64,000 bases of DNA from NCBI GenBank assembly GCA_016213105.1, contig JACRBN010000025.1:1-64000 (forward strand), written 5' to 3'. The notes under the pieces are model-generated. The model had not been told where the DNA came from, did no database searches, and saw nothing but the letters and a program-made list of their open reading frames with translations. Below, one piece after another: positions 33,575-43,201 of the stretch. Every line of letters starts with the position of its first letter. Position 1 is the first letter of the stretch. The position numbers were made by a program, and so were the translations under genes. The DNA is from Chloroflexota bacterium (GTDB taxonomy: Bacteria; Chloroflexota; Anaerolineae; Anaerolineales; Villigracilaceae).

Positions 33575-34717
33575 TTACGGCATTGGCCCATAGGTCGGCG
33601 CGCACAGAATATCGTAATACTCCAATTCGACGGCCTTGTTCTGCTCGGCATAGGCCGCGGCATCGTTTCCCACGGTGCGGATCCGGTCCAGCTCACCCAT
33701 GGCCTGCACCGGCCAGTAGCGCGGCAGGACCAGGCGGGGATCGTTGACCGGTCCGTCCGGCATCCAGCTTGGCCGGCCAGGGTCGGCCACATCCGCCAGT
33801 GGCACCCAGTTGAACATGATCGGCCCGCGCGGATTGACAGTAAAGCCAACGCGGTATCCCAACTGGCGCGCGATCTGCGCGGCGCGCGGCGTGAATCCGC
33901 CGCCGGGCCAGATGTAGGCGATGGGCGTCTTCTTGAAGTAGGTCTCCAGGTTGGTGATGGAACCCTGCAGTTCACTCAGCATATACTCTTCGGTGGAGCC
34001 ATCCGTAATGGGGGTATTGTGAATGACGCCATGCGCCTGGTAATCCACCCAGCCTTCGGCAGACAGGATCACATTTTCCCGCAGATACGCATCCTCCCCG
34101 CCAAACGCGCTGATCCAACCGTTGACGACCGGCCAGCCCCATTTTTCGTGATAGGGGCGGAAGTGTTCGTAGGCCTCGGCGGTGTGGCGGTCGTCATAGG
34201 TCAACACGACGGAGCGCGGGGGGATGTAGGCATTGCCATCCAAAAAGTCTGCAAGCTGGGTGGCGTTGATGGCTTCGAAGCCCAACTCCTTGAGACCATT
34301 CATTAATTTGTTGAAATCCTGGACAGTGATGTCGTTCTCGTCCACGGAACTGGAATCCTTGTTGATGCCGTGGAACATGATCACCATGACAATGGTGCCC
34401 GGCGCGGCATTGGTCGAGGTCCACTTGTCCTTCAGGTACTCGCACGAATCGGCAATATAGGTGTGCGGCACGCTGAGCGGGGACAGCAGCGCGGTCTGGA
34501 ACGTACCCGGCAGGGCGGGCGGGGTGCGCACGGCGGTGGCTGTCGGCTCGGGGGTGACGGTGAAGGTCGCAGTGGCGTACTGGGCCATGGCCGTTGCCAC
34601 GGCCTGGGTCATGATGAGGTTCTGGTCGAGGGTGGGCGCGGCCGGCGGCGTCGGCTGGCAGGCGGCCAGGAAAACGGCCAGCAGGCCCAGGGTCAGAAGG
34701 AAGCGGGTTCGTATCAT
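33575..34717 (-). CDS. Polysaccharide deacetylase family lipoprotein
   Basis: The start at 34717 gives a lipoprotein signal (MIRTRFLLTLGLLAVFLAAC) and 380 aa; upstream codons run through a terminator hairpin. After a Thr/Pro linker the catalytic domain follows: MVIMFHGINKDSSSVDENDI, SVVLTYDDRHTAEAYEHFRP (the TYDD motif, with the catalytic Asp), QAHGVIHNTPITDGS and YIWPGGGFTPRAAQIARQLG. It is an NodB-like carbohydrate esterase domain of the outer surface, likely acting on N-acetyl groups of a surface glycan. The metal-binding HxxxH appears as HGVIHN. Confidence 0.88.
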   Translation of the reverse strand: MIRTRFLLTLGLLAVFLAACQPTPPAAPTLDQNLIMTQAVATAMAQYATATFTVTPEPTATAVRTPPALPGTFQTALLSPLSVPHTYIADSCEYLKDKWTSTNAAPGTIVMVIMFHGINKDSSSVDENDITVQDFNKLMNGLKELGFEAINATQLADFLDGNAYIPPRSVVLTYDDRHTAEAYEHFRPYHEKWGWPVVNGWISAFGGEDAYLRENVILSAEGWVDYQAHGVIHNTPITDGSTEEYMLSELQGSITNLETYFKKTPIAYIWPGGGFTPRAAQIARQLGYRVGFTVNPRGPIMFNWVPLADVADPGRPSWMPDGPVNDPRLVLPRYWPVQAMGELDRIRTVGNDAAAYAEQNKAVELEYYDILCAPTYGPMP

Positions 34718-34724
34718 GTCGAGA

Positions 34725-34733
34725 ATTCTACCA
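34725..34733 (-). promoter_or_regulatory. Extended -10 promoter, leaderless, for the deacetylase
   Basis: On the minus strand TGG-TAGAAT ends seven nt before ATG 34717. It directly follows the terminator hairpin of the upstream gene. Confidence 0.6.
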
Positions 34734-34776
34734 AACAAAGACTCAGCAAGAAATGAATTCCTGCTGAGTCTTTGTT
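34734..34776 (-). terminator. Intrinsic terminator of the inositol-phosphate synthase gene
   Basis: A perfect 15-bp stem (34734-34748 with 34762-34776) is followed on the minus strand by a T-rich tail. Confidence 0.85.
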
Positions 34777-34806
34777 CCATGTCTACCAGCTCACTTGTTT
34801 ACGTGT

Positions 34807-35892
<1,086 letters not shown>

Positions 35893-35973
35893 GAAATTCT
35901 TCTCCTTTGACTGGAATTTAGAAATTGTATTCGATTCACATCACAAAATCGCAGTATCGACTGGACCGTGATG

Positions 35974-35979
35974 TATAAT
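35974..35979 (+). promoter_or_regulatory. Leaderless promoter of the GAF histidine kinase
   Basis: TATAAT ends six nt before a GTG at 35986 that opens the histidine kinase frame; a -35 box is not evident. The spacing repeats that of the other leaderless starts in the window. Confidence 0.55.
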
Positions 35980-35985
35980 CTTACC

Positions 35986-37266
35986 GTGAGCGACGAACAA
36001 TCAGCCATGTCCATCGAATCGCATCAGCGCCTGGAACGCCTCATCGACCTGACCCGCGCCCTGAGCGCGGCCCGGGATGTCGAGGCATACCTGCAAATGC
36101 TGATCTCCGCCGCCGTGGAATTGACCGGCAGCGAAACCGCCTCGATCCTCGAATACGACGGCGAGGCCGCCGTGCTGCGCTTCCGCGCCGTGCCCTGGTT
36201 CCACAGCGACGCCCTGACCCCGCTCAGCGTGCCGCTCAATTCCAGCGCGGCGGGTTGGGTGGTGCGCACCGCCGCTCCGCTGATCATCGCGGACGTCAGC
36301 AAGGACGAGCGCCACTTCCGGGATGTGGATGCGGTCAGTAATTTCAAGACCCGCTCCCTGCTGGCTGTGCCCCTCAAACTCAACGGCAAAATTCTGGGGG
36401 CTTTCGAAGCGCTCAACAAAGCGGACGATGTCCATTATACCGAGGATGATGTCGCAATCCTAGAGACGCTGGCCTCCCTGGCCGTCACCCTCATGCAAAA
36501 GATCGATCTCGAACAGCGCGTGAAGGACTCCTACGAGGAGGTTGCGGAACTCGACCGCATGAAAGGCGAATTCATCGCGATCACCTCGCACGAACTGCGG
36601 ACGCCGCTCGGGCTGATCCTCGGGCACGCCACCTTCCTGCGCGAAATGCTCAACGGCCAGTACGATGAACAAATGGAAACCATCATCCGCAGCGCCACGC
36701 GGCTCAAGGAAATCATCGAAAGCCTGTCGAGCGTGGATAATTACCAGACGGGGCTGGCGCGCATCCGCCAGCGGCAGGTCTCGATGACGCGCATCATCGA
36801 GGAGGTGGAAAGCTCCTTCCGCGAAGTCGCCCGTCAGAAAAATATCAGCCTGCGCACCGAAATCAGCGGGGACGATTTGCTGATCGACGGCGACCCGAAC
36901 AAGATCTCGATTGCACTCAGCAACCTCGTCAAGAACGCCATCACCTTTACCGACCAGGGCGGGCAGATCCTCATCACCGCCGAGTCGGTGACGGGCCACA
37001 TCAAGGTTTCGGTCATCGACAATGGCATCGGCATCCCGCCTTCGGACCTGCCCCGCATCTTCGAGCGTTTCTTCCAGGTGGAATCCCACCTCACCCGCCG
37101 GCACGGCGGCATGGGGCTGGGCCTCTCGGTGGCCAAGGCCATGATCGAAATGCACGGCGGACGCATCCATGCCGAGAGCGTGGCAGGGCGGGGCAGTAAT
37201 TTCACCTTCCTGCTGCCCGTCCATCCCCAACAACCCAGGCCCCTATCGCAAACCGCAGCGGAATAA
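35986..37266 (+). CDS. GAF-domain sensor histidine kinase
   Basis: I choose GTG 35986 (426 aa) because the -10 box overlaps the alternative starts at 35968 and 35971; ATG 36007 is also possible. Residues about 10-170 form a GAF domain and a coiled coil follows. The HisKA box is ITSHELRTPLGLILGHATFL (His near residue 203). HATPase_c has N-box SNLVKNAITFT, G1 VIDNGIGIPPSDL and G2 GGMGLGLSVAKAMIEMHGG. There are no membrane helices, so it is cytoplasmic. No response regulator is adjacent; its partner is elsewhere. Confidence 0.92.
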   Translation: MSDEQSAMSIESHQRLERLIDLTRALSAARDVEAYLQMLISAAVELTGSETASILEYDGEAAVLRFRAVPWFHSDALTPLSVPLNSSAAGWVVRTAAPLIIADVSKDERHFRDVDAVSNFKTRSLLAVPLKLNGKILGAFEALNKADDVHYTEDDVAILETLASLAVTLMQKIDLEQRVKDSYEEVAELDRMKGEFIAITSHELRTPLGLILGHATFLREMLNGQYDEQMETIIRSATRLKEIIESLSSVDNYQTGLARIRQRQVSMTRIIEEVESSFREVARQKNISLRTEISGDDLLIDGDPNKISIALSNLVKNAITFTDQGGQILITAESVTGHIKVSVIDNGIGIPPSDLPRIFERFFQVESHLTRRHGGMGLGLSVAKAMIEMHGGRIHAESVAGRGSNFTFLLPVHPQQPRPLSQTAAE

Positions 37267-37293
37267 TCATCCCACCAGCGCCCTGAAAATTCC

Positions 37294-38277
37294 ATGGAAC
37301 CCAACTACATCATCGCCGGACGCTTCTCGCGCGAATACATTCTGCCCCCCGTTGGCCAGCCCCTGCTTGACACCCCGGGCGGTGACCTGTTGTACGCCGC
37401 CGGCGGACTGGCGGTCTGGGAGAAGGGCGCCGGCCTAGTGTCGCGCGTTGGCGAGGATCTGCCCCGCCAGTGGCTGCGCAACCTGCAGGAGCGCGGCTTC
37501 GACCCGCGTGGAATTCGCATCCTGCCGCAAAGCCTGGACCTGCGCGACTTCATCGCCTACACCGACTTCGAGCATCGCAGCCGCAACAGCCCGGTCTCGC
37601 ACTTTGCGCGCCGCGAGATGACCTTCCCCAAATCCATGCTCGGCTGCCAGCCCAACCAGAACAATGCCCAGCGCAACCCCACGGTCAGCGACATTCCGCG
37701 CGAGTATTTGTATACCCGCGCCGTCCACCTGTGCCCGATGGATTTCACCACCCAAAGCCAGTTGACGGCGGCCTTCAAGGCGGGGTCGGTCTCGACCATC
37801 AGCCTGGACCCGTTGCCCGAAACCATGTCCCCCTCCCTGTTCAAGGATCTGCGCATCCTGCTGCAGGGCGTGACCCTCTTCCTGCCCTCCGAGGAGGAGT
37901 TGCGCGCGCTCTTCTGGGGCGAGACGCACGACCTGTGGGAGATGATCGAGGCCATCAGCACGCACGGCTGCGAAGCCATCGTGGTAAAGCGCGGCTCATA
38001 CGGCCAGCTCGTCTACGATGTGGCCGGCAAACATCGCTGGGAGGTGCCCGCCTATCCCGCCCGCCTGGCCGACCCGACCGGCGCGGGCAACGCCTTCTGC
38101 GGCGGATGCCTGGCGGGCTACCAAAAGACGTTCCATCCACTCGAAGCGGCCCTGCATGGCAGCATCTCGGCTTCGTTGAAATTGGAGGGCAGCGGGCCGT
38201 TTTATCCGCTGGAGGTTCTGCCCGGTTTGGCAGAAGCCCGCCTGCAAGCCCTCAGAGAATTGGTCAGGAAGGTTTAG
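37294..38277 (+). CDS. PfkB-like sugar/nucleoside kinase with Asn in the GAGD position
   Basis: This 327-aa protein has the ribokinase-family fold: N-terminal IIAGRFSREYILPP, GGDLLYAAGGLAVWEKGAG, and a C-terminal ATP/substrate segment DPTGAGNAFCGGCLAGYQ. In PfkB kinases the last residue of GAGD is the catalytic base; here it is Asn (residue 266). Mak32-like relatives show the same GAGN form, so it may be a natural subfamily with altered or lost catalysis. The gene overlaps neither neighbour but is directly followed by the M20 peptidase (stop and start adjoin). Confidence 0.82.
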   Translation: MEPNYIIAGRFSREYILPPVGQPLLDTPGGDLLYAAGGLAVWEKGAGLVSRVGEDLPRQWLRNLQERGFDPRGIRILPQSLDLRDFIAYTDFEHRSRNSPVSHFARREMTFPKSMLGCQPNQNNAQRNPTVSDIPREYLYTRAVHLCPMDFTTQSQLTAAFKAGSVSTISLDPLPETMSPSLFKDLRILLQGVTLFLPSEEELRALFWGETHDLWEMIEAISTHGCEAIVVKRGSYGQLVYDVAGKHRWEVPAYPARLADPTGAGNAFCGGCLAGYQKTFHPLEAALHGSISASLKLEGSGPFYPLEVLPGLAEARLQALRELVRKV

Positions 38278-39363
38278 ATGCGCGACAGATTAATCGAACT
38301 TGCCATCGCCATTCAGCAGGTGCCCGCCCCCACCTTCGAGGAGGGAACGCGCGCGAATTTCGTTCAGGCCAAATTCGTCGAAGCGGGCCTGCAGGATGTT
38401 TCACAGGATGAACTGGGCAACGTCTACGCCCGTTTGGCGGGAACAGGCGCGGGGGCGCCGCTGGTGGCGGTCGCCCACCTGGACACGGTCTTTCCCCACG
38501 GGACCCCGCTCGAGGTCCGCGACGAAGGCGACCGTGTGTACGGCCCGGGCCTGGGGGATAATTCCATCGGCGTGGCCGCGCTGTTCGAACTCGTCCAGCG
38601 CATCCGCCAGCGCAAGATCGCGCTGGGCGGCGACCTGTGGCTGGTGGCGGACGTGGGCGAGGAAGGCCTCGGCGACCTGCGCGGAATGCGCAAGGTGGTG
38701 GAGCGTTTCGGCTCGGCCGTGCAAGGCTACCTGATCGTGGAGGGACTCGCGCTGGGGCATGTCTATCACCGCGCCGTTGGCGTGCGCCGTTACCGCGTCA
38801 CCGCGCGGACGGCGGGCGGGCACTCGTGGTCCGATTTCGGCCAGCCCTCGGCGGTGCATGAACTGGCGCGGCTGGTGACGCAGATCACCGCCCTGCACGT
38901 GCCCGTCACACCGCGCACCACATTGAACGTGGGCGTGATCGCGGGCGGGACGACGGTCAACACGCTGGCAGAGGAGGCCTGGTTCGAACTGGACCTGCGC
39001 TCGGAAAACAGCGAGAATCTGGCCGTGCTGGCCGAACAGGCCGAGAAGTTGATCGCGGCCGCCAATCACAGCGGCGTGAACGTGGAAGCCAGGCTCATCG
39101 GGCAGCGGCCTGCGGGGGAGATTTCAATTCAACACCGCTTCGTTCAACTTGGCCTGAACTGTCTGGCCCAACAGGGCATGAGCGGCAGCCTGACCGCCGG
39201 CTCCACGGACGCCAACATCCCGCTCAGCCTCGGCATCCCGGCCGTGGTGCTGGGCGTGACCATGGGCGGTGGCGCGCATACCAAAAAGGAATTCATCCTG
39301 ACCGAGCCCATCGAGCAGGGCATGAACCAACTGGTCTGTTTCGTCGGGCGCGCCTGGGAATAG
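38278..39363 (+). CDS. M20 family metallopeptidase
   Basis: This 361-aa protein has the di-zinc motifs VAVAHLDTVFPHG (His and Asp) and YGPGLGDNSIGVAAL (bridging Asp), then ADVGEEGLGDLRGM (catalytic Glu-Glu), AVGVRRYRVTARTAGGHSW with a dimerisation-domain His, and a C-terminal GGGAHTKKEF His. The family hydrolyses small peptides or N-acyl amino acids. Its ATG follows the stop of the PfkB-like gene with no gap, so translation is likely coupled. Confidence 0.93.
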   Translation: MRDRLIELAIAIQQVPAPTFEEGTRANFVQAKFVEAGLQDVSQDELGNVYARLAGTGAGAPLVAVAHLDTVFPHGTPLEVRDEGDRVYGPGLGDNSIGVAALFELVQRIRQRKIALGGDLWLVADVGEEGLGDLRGMRKVVERFGSAVQGYLIVEGLALGHVYHRAVGVRRYRVTARTAGGHSWSDFGQPSAVHELARLVTQITALHVPVTPRTTLNVGVIAGGTTVNTLAEEAWFELDLRSENSENLAVLAEQAEKLIAAANHSGVNVEARLIGQRPAGEISIQHRFVQLGLNCLAQQGMSGSLTAGSTDANIPLSLGIPAVVLGVTMGGGAHTKKEFILTEPIEQGMNQLVCFVGRAWE

Positions 39364-39378
39364 GTGGGATCCAGCGTC

Positions 39379-40608
39379 ATGCCAACCAATGAAGAAAATA
39401 GAGTCCTCCTCTACGCCACGGCGGATAAGCCGACCGTTCCATCGGCCGTAACCTGTGACACTCCCCTGGAAAGCCTGAACCTGAACTGGACCGAAAGGGA
39501 CCTGCCGGAACGGGAGCGTACCAAGCACGTTCACAGGCTGCATCCCTATCTGGGCAAGTACATTCCGCAGCTGGTCGAGATCTTCCTGCGAAAATTCTTC
39601 ACACCCGGGCAGACGGTGCTCGATCCCTTTGCCGGCTCGGGCACGACGCTGGTGCAGGCCAACGAGCTGGGATTGCATTCCATCGGGTACGACATCTCGG
39701 CCTTCAACATCATTCTTTGCAAGGCCAAAACGGCGCAATACGATCTCGTCCAGGCGCGAAAAGAGATTTTGGACATCGTCGAAAAGGTCACGGGGGCGAC
39801 GCAGGAAAAGATCAGCCAGCCCAGCCTGTGGGAGGCGGCAGCCGCCGACGGCGCGTCCCTGCCCGCCGAGGAAGACGAATACCTCAAGACCTGGTTCGAC
39901 CCGCAGGCCCTGTTCGAATTGTTGACCTTCAAGAAATTGATCCACTCCGAGGGGTATCGATATACCGACCTGCTCAGGATCATCCTCTCGCGCTCCGCCC
40001 GTTCGGCACGCCTGACCACGCACTTCGACCTGGACTTTCCCAAGCAGCCGCAGACCGAACCCTACTGGTGCTACAAGCACAGCCGCACCTGCAACCCGAC
40101 CACCACCGCCTATCAATTCCTGCGGCGCTACAGCCTGGATACGATCAAACGCATCGAAGCGTATGCCCAAATCCGCAGCAATGCGCGCGTGTCCATCTTC
40201 CACGCCGACAGCCGCCAGGAGGACATTCCCGCCATCGACGGCGTGATGACCAGCCCGCCCTACGTCGGCTTGATCGATTACCACGAACAGCACCGCTACG
40301 CCTACGAACTACTCGGCCTGGAGGATCGGCGTGTGGAGGAGATCGGCGCCGCGAAGCAAGGCTCCAGCCAGAAGGCCAAACGCGCCTACCAGGAGGGCAT
40401 TGCCCAGGTCTTCCGAAATTGCTTGAAGTCGATGCAGCCCGGCGGACGCCTGATCGTCGTGGCGGGCGACCGCTACGACCTGTACGGCGAGATCGCGCAG
40501 CTATGCGGCGTGGAAACCGAGGCCATCATCCGCCGCCACGTCAACCGCCGCACCGGCCGCCGCTCCTCGGAGTTCTTCGAAGACGTCTTCATCTGGCGCA
40601 AGCCGTAG
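39379..40608 (+). CDS. DNA methyltransferase (N4-cytosine/N6-adenine type), no cognate nuclease nearby
   Basis: The start at 39379 gives 409 aa. Motif I is VLDPFAGSGTTLVQANELG (near residue 80) and the catalytic motif IV is DGVMTSPPYVGLIDYHEQ (near residue 290). About 200 residues separate them, which would hold the target recognition domain (alpha order I-TRD-IV). SPPY favours exocyclic amino methylation of C or A. An early HRLHPYLGKYIPQLVE segment is shared with many phage and solitary MTases. No endonuclease gene is adjacent, so it is solitary or part of a split system. An RNA substrate is not excluded. Confidence 0.85.
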   Translation: MPTNEENRVLLYATADKPTVPSAVTCDTPLESLNLNWTERDLPERERTKHVHRLHPYLGKYIPQLVEIFLRKFFTPGQTVLDPFAGSGTTLVQANELGLHSIGYDISAFNIILCKAKTAQYDLVQARKEILDIVEKVTGATQEKISQPSLWEAAAADGASLPAEEDEYLKTWFDPQALFELLTFKKLIHSEGYRYTDLLRIILSRSARSARLTTHFDLDFPKQPQTEPYWCYKHSRTCNPTTTAYQFLRRYSLDTIKRIEAYAQIRSNARVSIFHADSRQEDIPAIDGVMTSPPYVGLIDYHEQHRYAYELLGLEDRRVEEIGAAKQGSSQKAKRAYQEGIAQVFRNCLKSMQPGGRLIVVAGDRYDLYGEIAQLCGVETEAIIRRHVNRRTGRRSSEFFEDVFIWRKP

Positions 40609-40632
40609 CACGCTGATAAGTCAAAACCGTAG

Positions 40633-40674
40633 GGCAAATTGCCAATTTGCCAGGCGCAATTTTGCAAATTGTGC
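40633..40674. repeat. Tandem GGCAAATT-type hairpins
   Basis: GGCAAATT/AATTTGCC (40633-40651) and GCGCAATT/AAATTGTGC (40654-40674) lie next to each other between convergent genes. They resemble the repeat at 33141. Confidence 0.6.
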
Positions 40675-40774
40675 GACAAAACCTGATCGTGATAGTTGTT
40701 CGTTTCACAAGACAGCCCTGCAAACCAAAAGAAGCCGCCAATCCTGGCGGCCTCTTTCTTCTTTCCTCTTTCTT

Positions 40775-41788
40775 CTATTTTCCGTATCGCTTGCGGATCT
40801 CCGGCAGGAAGTAATGATCGAAGAAGGCATCCGCATCGTAATCGGGCTGCCAGCCCCACTCGGCGCGGGCCAGCGCATCATCCACATCCTCGGGCCACGA
40901 GTCGACGATGCCCTGGCGGCGCGGATTGGGCTCGAAGCGGATCTGCGCCCCGGGGAAGGCCTGCACCGCGCGGTCGCGGAACTGGCCCGCCGTCAGCGCG
41001 AACGCGGCGATGTTATACACATTGTGCGAGAGCTTCGCGCGCGGAGTCTCGGTCAGCACCATCAGCGACTTGATCGCATCGGGCATGGCCATGAAGGAGA
41101 TCTTGGTATCCTCGCGCACGAAACACGAGTAGGGTTTGCCTTGGGCGGCAGCATGCAGCATCTCGGGACCGTAGTCGCTCGTCCCGCCGCTGGGCAGGGT
41201 GAAGGCGGAGATCAGGCCCGGGAAACGGATGGCGCGAAAGTCCAGCATGGAGGGCGGGTTTTCATCCAAATGCTTCTGGCCAAAGAAGCGGCTGTAATAC
41301 AAACCCAGTTTTTCACAGTAAAGTTTATTGCAGCCATACATCGTGTGGGGTGTGTTATGCTCATCCTCCTTCACGCAGCCGGCCGCGATCTTGGCCGCCA
41401 AGTCGCTCATGCCATACGCTGCGATGGAACTGGGGAACAGGAACTTGACTTCCTTTTTGTATTTCTCCGAGCGGTAGGCCGCCAGCATCAACAACTGCAT
41501 CGTGCCTTCCACGTTGATGCGGTGGGCTTCCTCGGTCGCCACTTCGGCCTTCGAGGAGAGCGAAGCCGCCAGGTGGAAAATAACATCGAAATCGTAATCG
41601 TAGAAGGTTTTTACTTTATATACCAAATCCCCCTGCACGTGCTCGGCAGCCATCGCCTTGATCGAATCGGGTAAAGGCGCCAGGTCGGAGGTGACGATGC
41701 GAAAGCCGCCCCTCTCCGCCAAATTTTGCACCAGCGCCTGCCCGATCTCGCCGCAAGCCCCGGTAATCAGCACGAGTTTTTCACTCAT
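40775..41788 (-). CDS. SDR-type L-threonine 3-dehydrogenase-like protein
   Basis: This 337-aa extended SDR has the NAD motif LITGACGEIGQALVQNL, LFPSSIAAYG (Ser), and a Tyr-Lys pair in TMYGCNKLYCEKL. The later segments RFPGLISAFTLPSGGTSDYG, ISFMAMPDAIKSLMVL and RQGIVDSWPEDVDDALARAE match the bacterial and eukaryotic SDR-type threonine dehydrogenases, which differ from epimerases at these sites. It would oxidise L-threonine to 2-amino-3-oxobutyrate with NAD. No Kbl partner lies in the window. A D-erythronate or epimerase activity is the alternative. Confidence 0.8.
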   Translation of the reverse strand: MSEKLVLITGACGEIGQALVQNLAERGGFRIVTSDLAPLPDSIKAMAAEHVQGDLVYKVKTFYDYDFDVIFHLAASLSSKAEVATEEAHRINVEGTMQLLMLAAYRSEKYKKEVKFLFPSSIAAYGMSDLAAKIAAGCVKEDEHNTPHTMYGCNKLYCEKLGLYYSRFFGQKHLDENPPSMLDFRAIRFPGLISAFTLPSGGTSDYGPEMLHAAAQGKPYSCFVREDTKISFMAMPDAIKSLMVLTETPRAKLSHNVYNIAAFALTAGQFRDRAVQAFPGAQIRFEPNPRRQGIVDSWPEDVDDALARAEWGWQPDYDADAFFDHYFLPEIRKRYGK

Positions 41789-41879
41789 TGTGCCTCCTTA
41801 AGTCTGCTGGAATGAGAAGCGACTTTATTGTACAATACCTTTCCAATCCACCCCCCGAGTAGATTGTCACCAAACCCAT

Positions 41880-42674
41880 ATGATTTTTACACGACGTTTT
41901 TTGATTTTCCTAATCCTGTGCGGATTCATCTCCGCCTGTTCCGTATTGGATGCGCCCACCGCCGAGCCTTTACCGACCCCCACGGCGACGGAGACCCCCG
42001 TCCAAACCCCGACCCGCGTCTGGTTCCCGCCTTCGGCCACCTCCCCTGCCCAGGCCTTCGCCACCTACACCGCCACCCCCGAGATGCGTCCCGGTCTGGA
42101 GAACACCACCCTGCGCGACTCCTTCACCGACGCCGACGTGTGGGACACGGCCTCGTCGGCCGAAGGCTCGGCCAGCGTGGAGCGCGGCCGCCTGACCCTG
42201 GTGGCGCAACCGGACATGTACATCGTCAGCCTGCGCCGCTACCTGGACGTGAGCAAATTCTACATCGAGGTCACCGCGCGCCCCAGCCTGTGCCGCGGCG
42301 GGGATACATATGGCATCCTCGTGCGCGCCAACGCCGTGGCCTACTACCGCTTTGCCCTGTCCTGCGACAGCATGGTCAGCGCGGAACGCATCCGCTTCAA
42401 CAACCGCCAGGTGTTGCAGGAACCCATCCTCAGCGGGGACGCTCCGCCCGGCGCGCCGGGCGAGGTGCGCATCGGCGTGTGGGCGGTCGGCACCGAACTG
42501 CGCCTGTTCCTGAATGGCCGTTTCCAGTTTGCGGTGAACGATCCCAGTTACAGCAATGGGACGGTCGGCTTCTTTGCGCACTCCGCGGGAGACACGCCCA
42601 TCACGATCAGCTTCACCGACCTCATCCTCCAGGAAGTCAGCTTCGACCTGCCCACGCGCACGCCCCTGCCTTGA
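41880..42674 (+). CDS. Lipoprotein with LamG/jelly-roll-like domain (paralogue 3)
   Basis: This 264-aa protein has a lipobox LCGFISAC (Cys near 20), a Pro/Thr linker up to about 70 and a beta domain starting LRDSFTDADVWDT. Later segments are FYIEVTARPSLCRGGDTYG, LRLFLNGRFQFAVNDPSYS and TVGFFAHSAGDTPITISFTD. The order of strands and the LFLNG/TVGFF pair match the lipoproteins at 10116 and 10983. A third, more distant paralogue is inferred. The function is unknown; glycan binding is plausible. A TACAAT at 41831 may be its -10 box. Confidence 0.75.
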   Translation: MIFTRRFLIFLILCGFISACSVLDAPTAEPLPTPTATETPVQTPTRVWFPPSATSPAQAFATYTATPEMRPGLENTTLRDSFTDADVWDTASSAEGSASVERGRLTLVAQPDMYIVSLRRYLDVSKFYIEVTARPSLCRGGDTYGILVRANAVAYYRFALSCDSMVSAERIRFNNRQVLQEPILSGDAPPGAPGEVRIGVWAVGTELRLFLNGRFQFAVNDPSYSNGTVGFFAHSAGDTPITISFTDLILQEVSFDLPTRTPLP

Positions 42675-42791
42675 GTCTTCATTTCTGTGAAGTCGCAAGC
42701 CATCCCTTCATGGGTATAATTTCATTACGTGGGTGAGCAGTACCTTTCCTCACGGCGGTTTGCAGTTTAGGAATGGATGAAGGGATCGAGC

Positions 42792-43148
42792 ATGGCCAGA
42801 TATCACGTGCCCTATCGGGGAGAGCCGCAGCGGAAATATCCCAAGCCGCGCCGCCAGGTCCGCAACCTGCGCAGGGAACGCTGGCTCGACTGGCTGAGCA
42901 TGGGCATTCCCCTTTTCGCCACAATCGCGCTGATCGTGTTCGGGGTGGTTTTTCACAGGGACATGGAAGTCATCGCCCTGGGGATTATTTTCTCCGGCGC
43001 CATTTTTGGGTTGACAGTCACCGCTTCGATCCACGATGCGGCCAAAAGTATAAACAGGTTTCGCAGGGGATACGACATCGACATTTCGAATTCGGAGGAG
43101 GAACGGCAGCGCAGACAGGCACAAGGGGCGGAACGCGAAAACGGGTAA
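42792..43148 (+). CDS. Small two-helix membrane protein of unknown function
   Basis: ATG 42792 follows AAGGGATCG; ATG 42777 is an alternative. The 118-aa product has a basic N-terminus (RYHVPYRGEPQRKYPKPRRQ, about residues 3-22), two hydrophobic helices (about 38-55 and 60-78, GIPLFATIALIVFGVVF and MEVIALGIIFSGAIFGLTV) and a charged C-terminus with basic runs. I do not recognise the family. A TATAAT at 42715-42720 lies upstream. It is followed by the glycosyltransferase after about 50 bp. Confidence 0.7.
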   Translation: MARYHVPYRGEPQRKYPKPRRQVRNLRRERWLDWLSMGIPLFATIALIVFGVVFHRDMEVIALGIIFSGAIFGLTVTASIHDAAKSINRFRRGYDIDISNSEEERQRRQAQGAERENG

Positions 43149-43201
43149 AATTGCGATGCCATAAGTCGGCGTCCATTCCAGGGAAAGCGCATGTTACGGA
43201 C

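Noticed and set aside
42729-42776. Leaderless GTG start for the small membrane protein
   Set aside because: A GTG sits nine nt after TATAAT, but a stop codon in that frame interrupts it before 42777.
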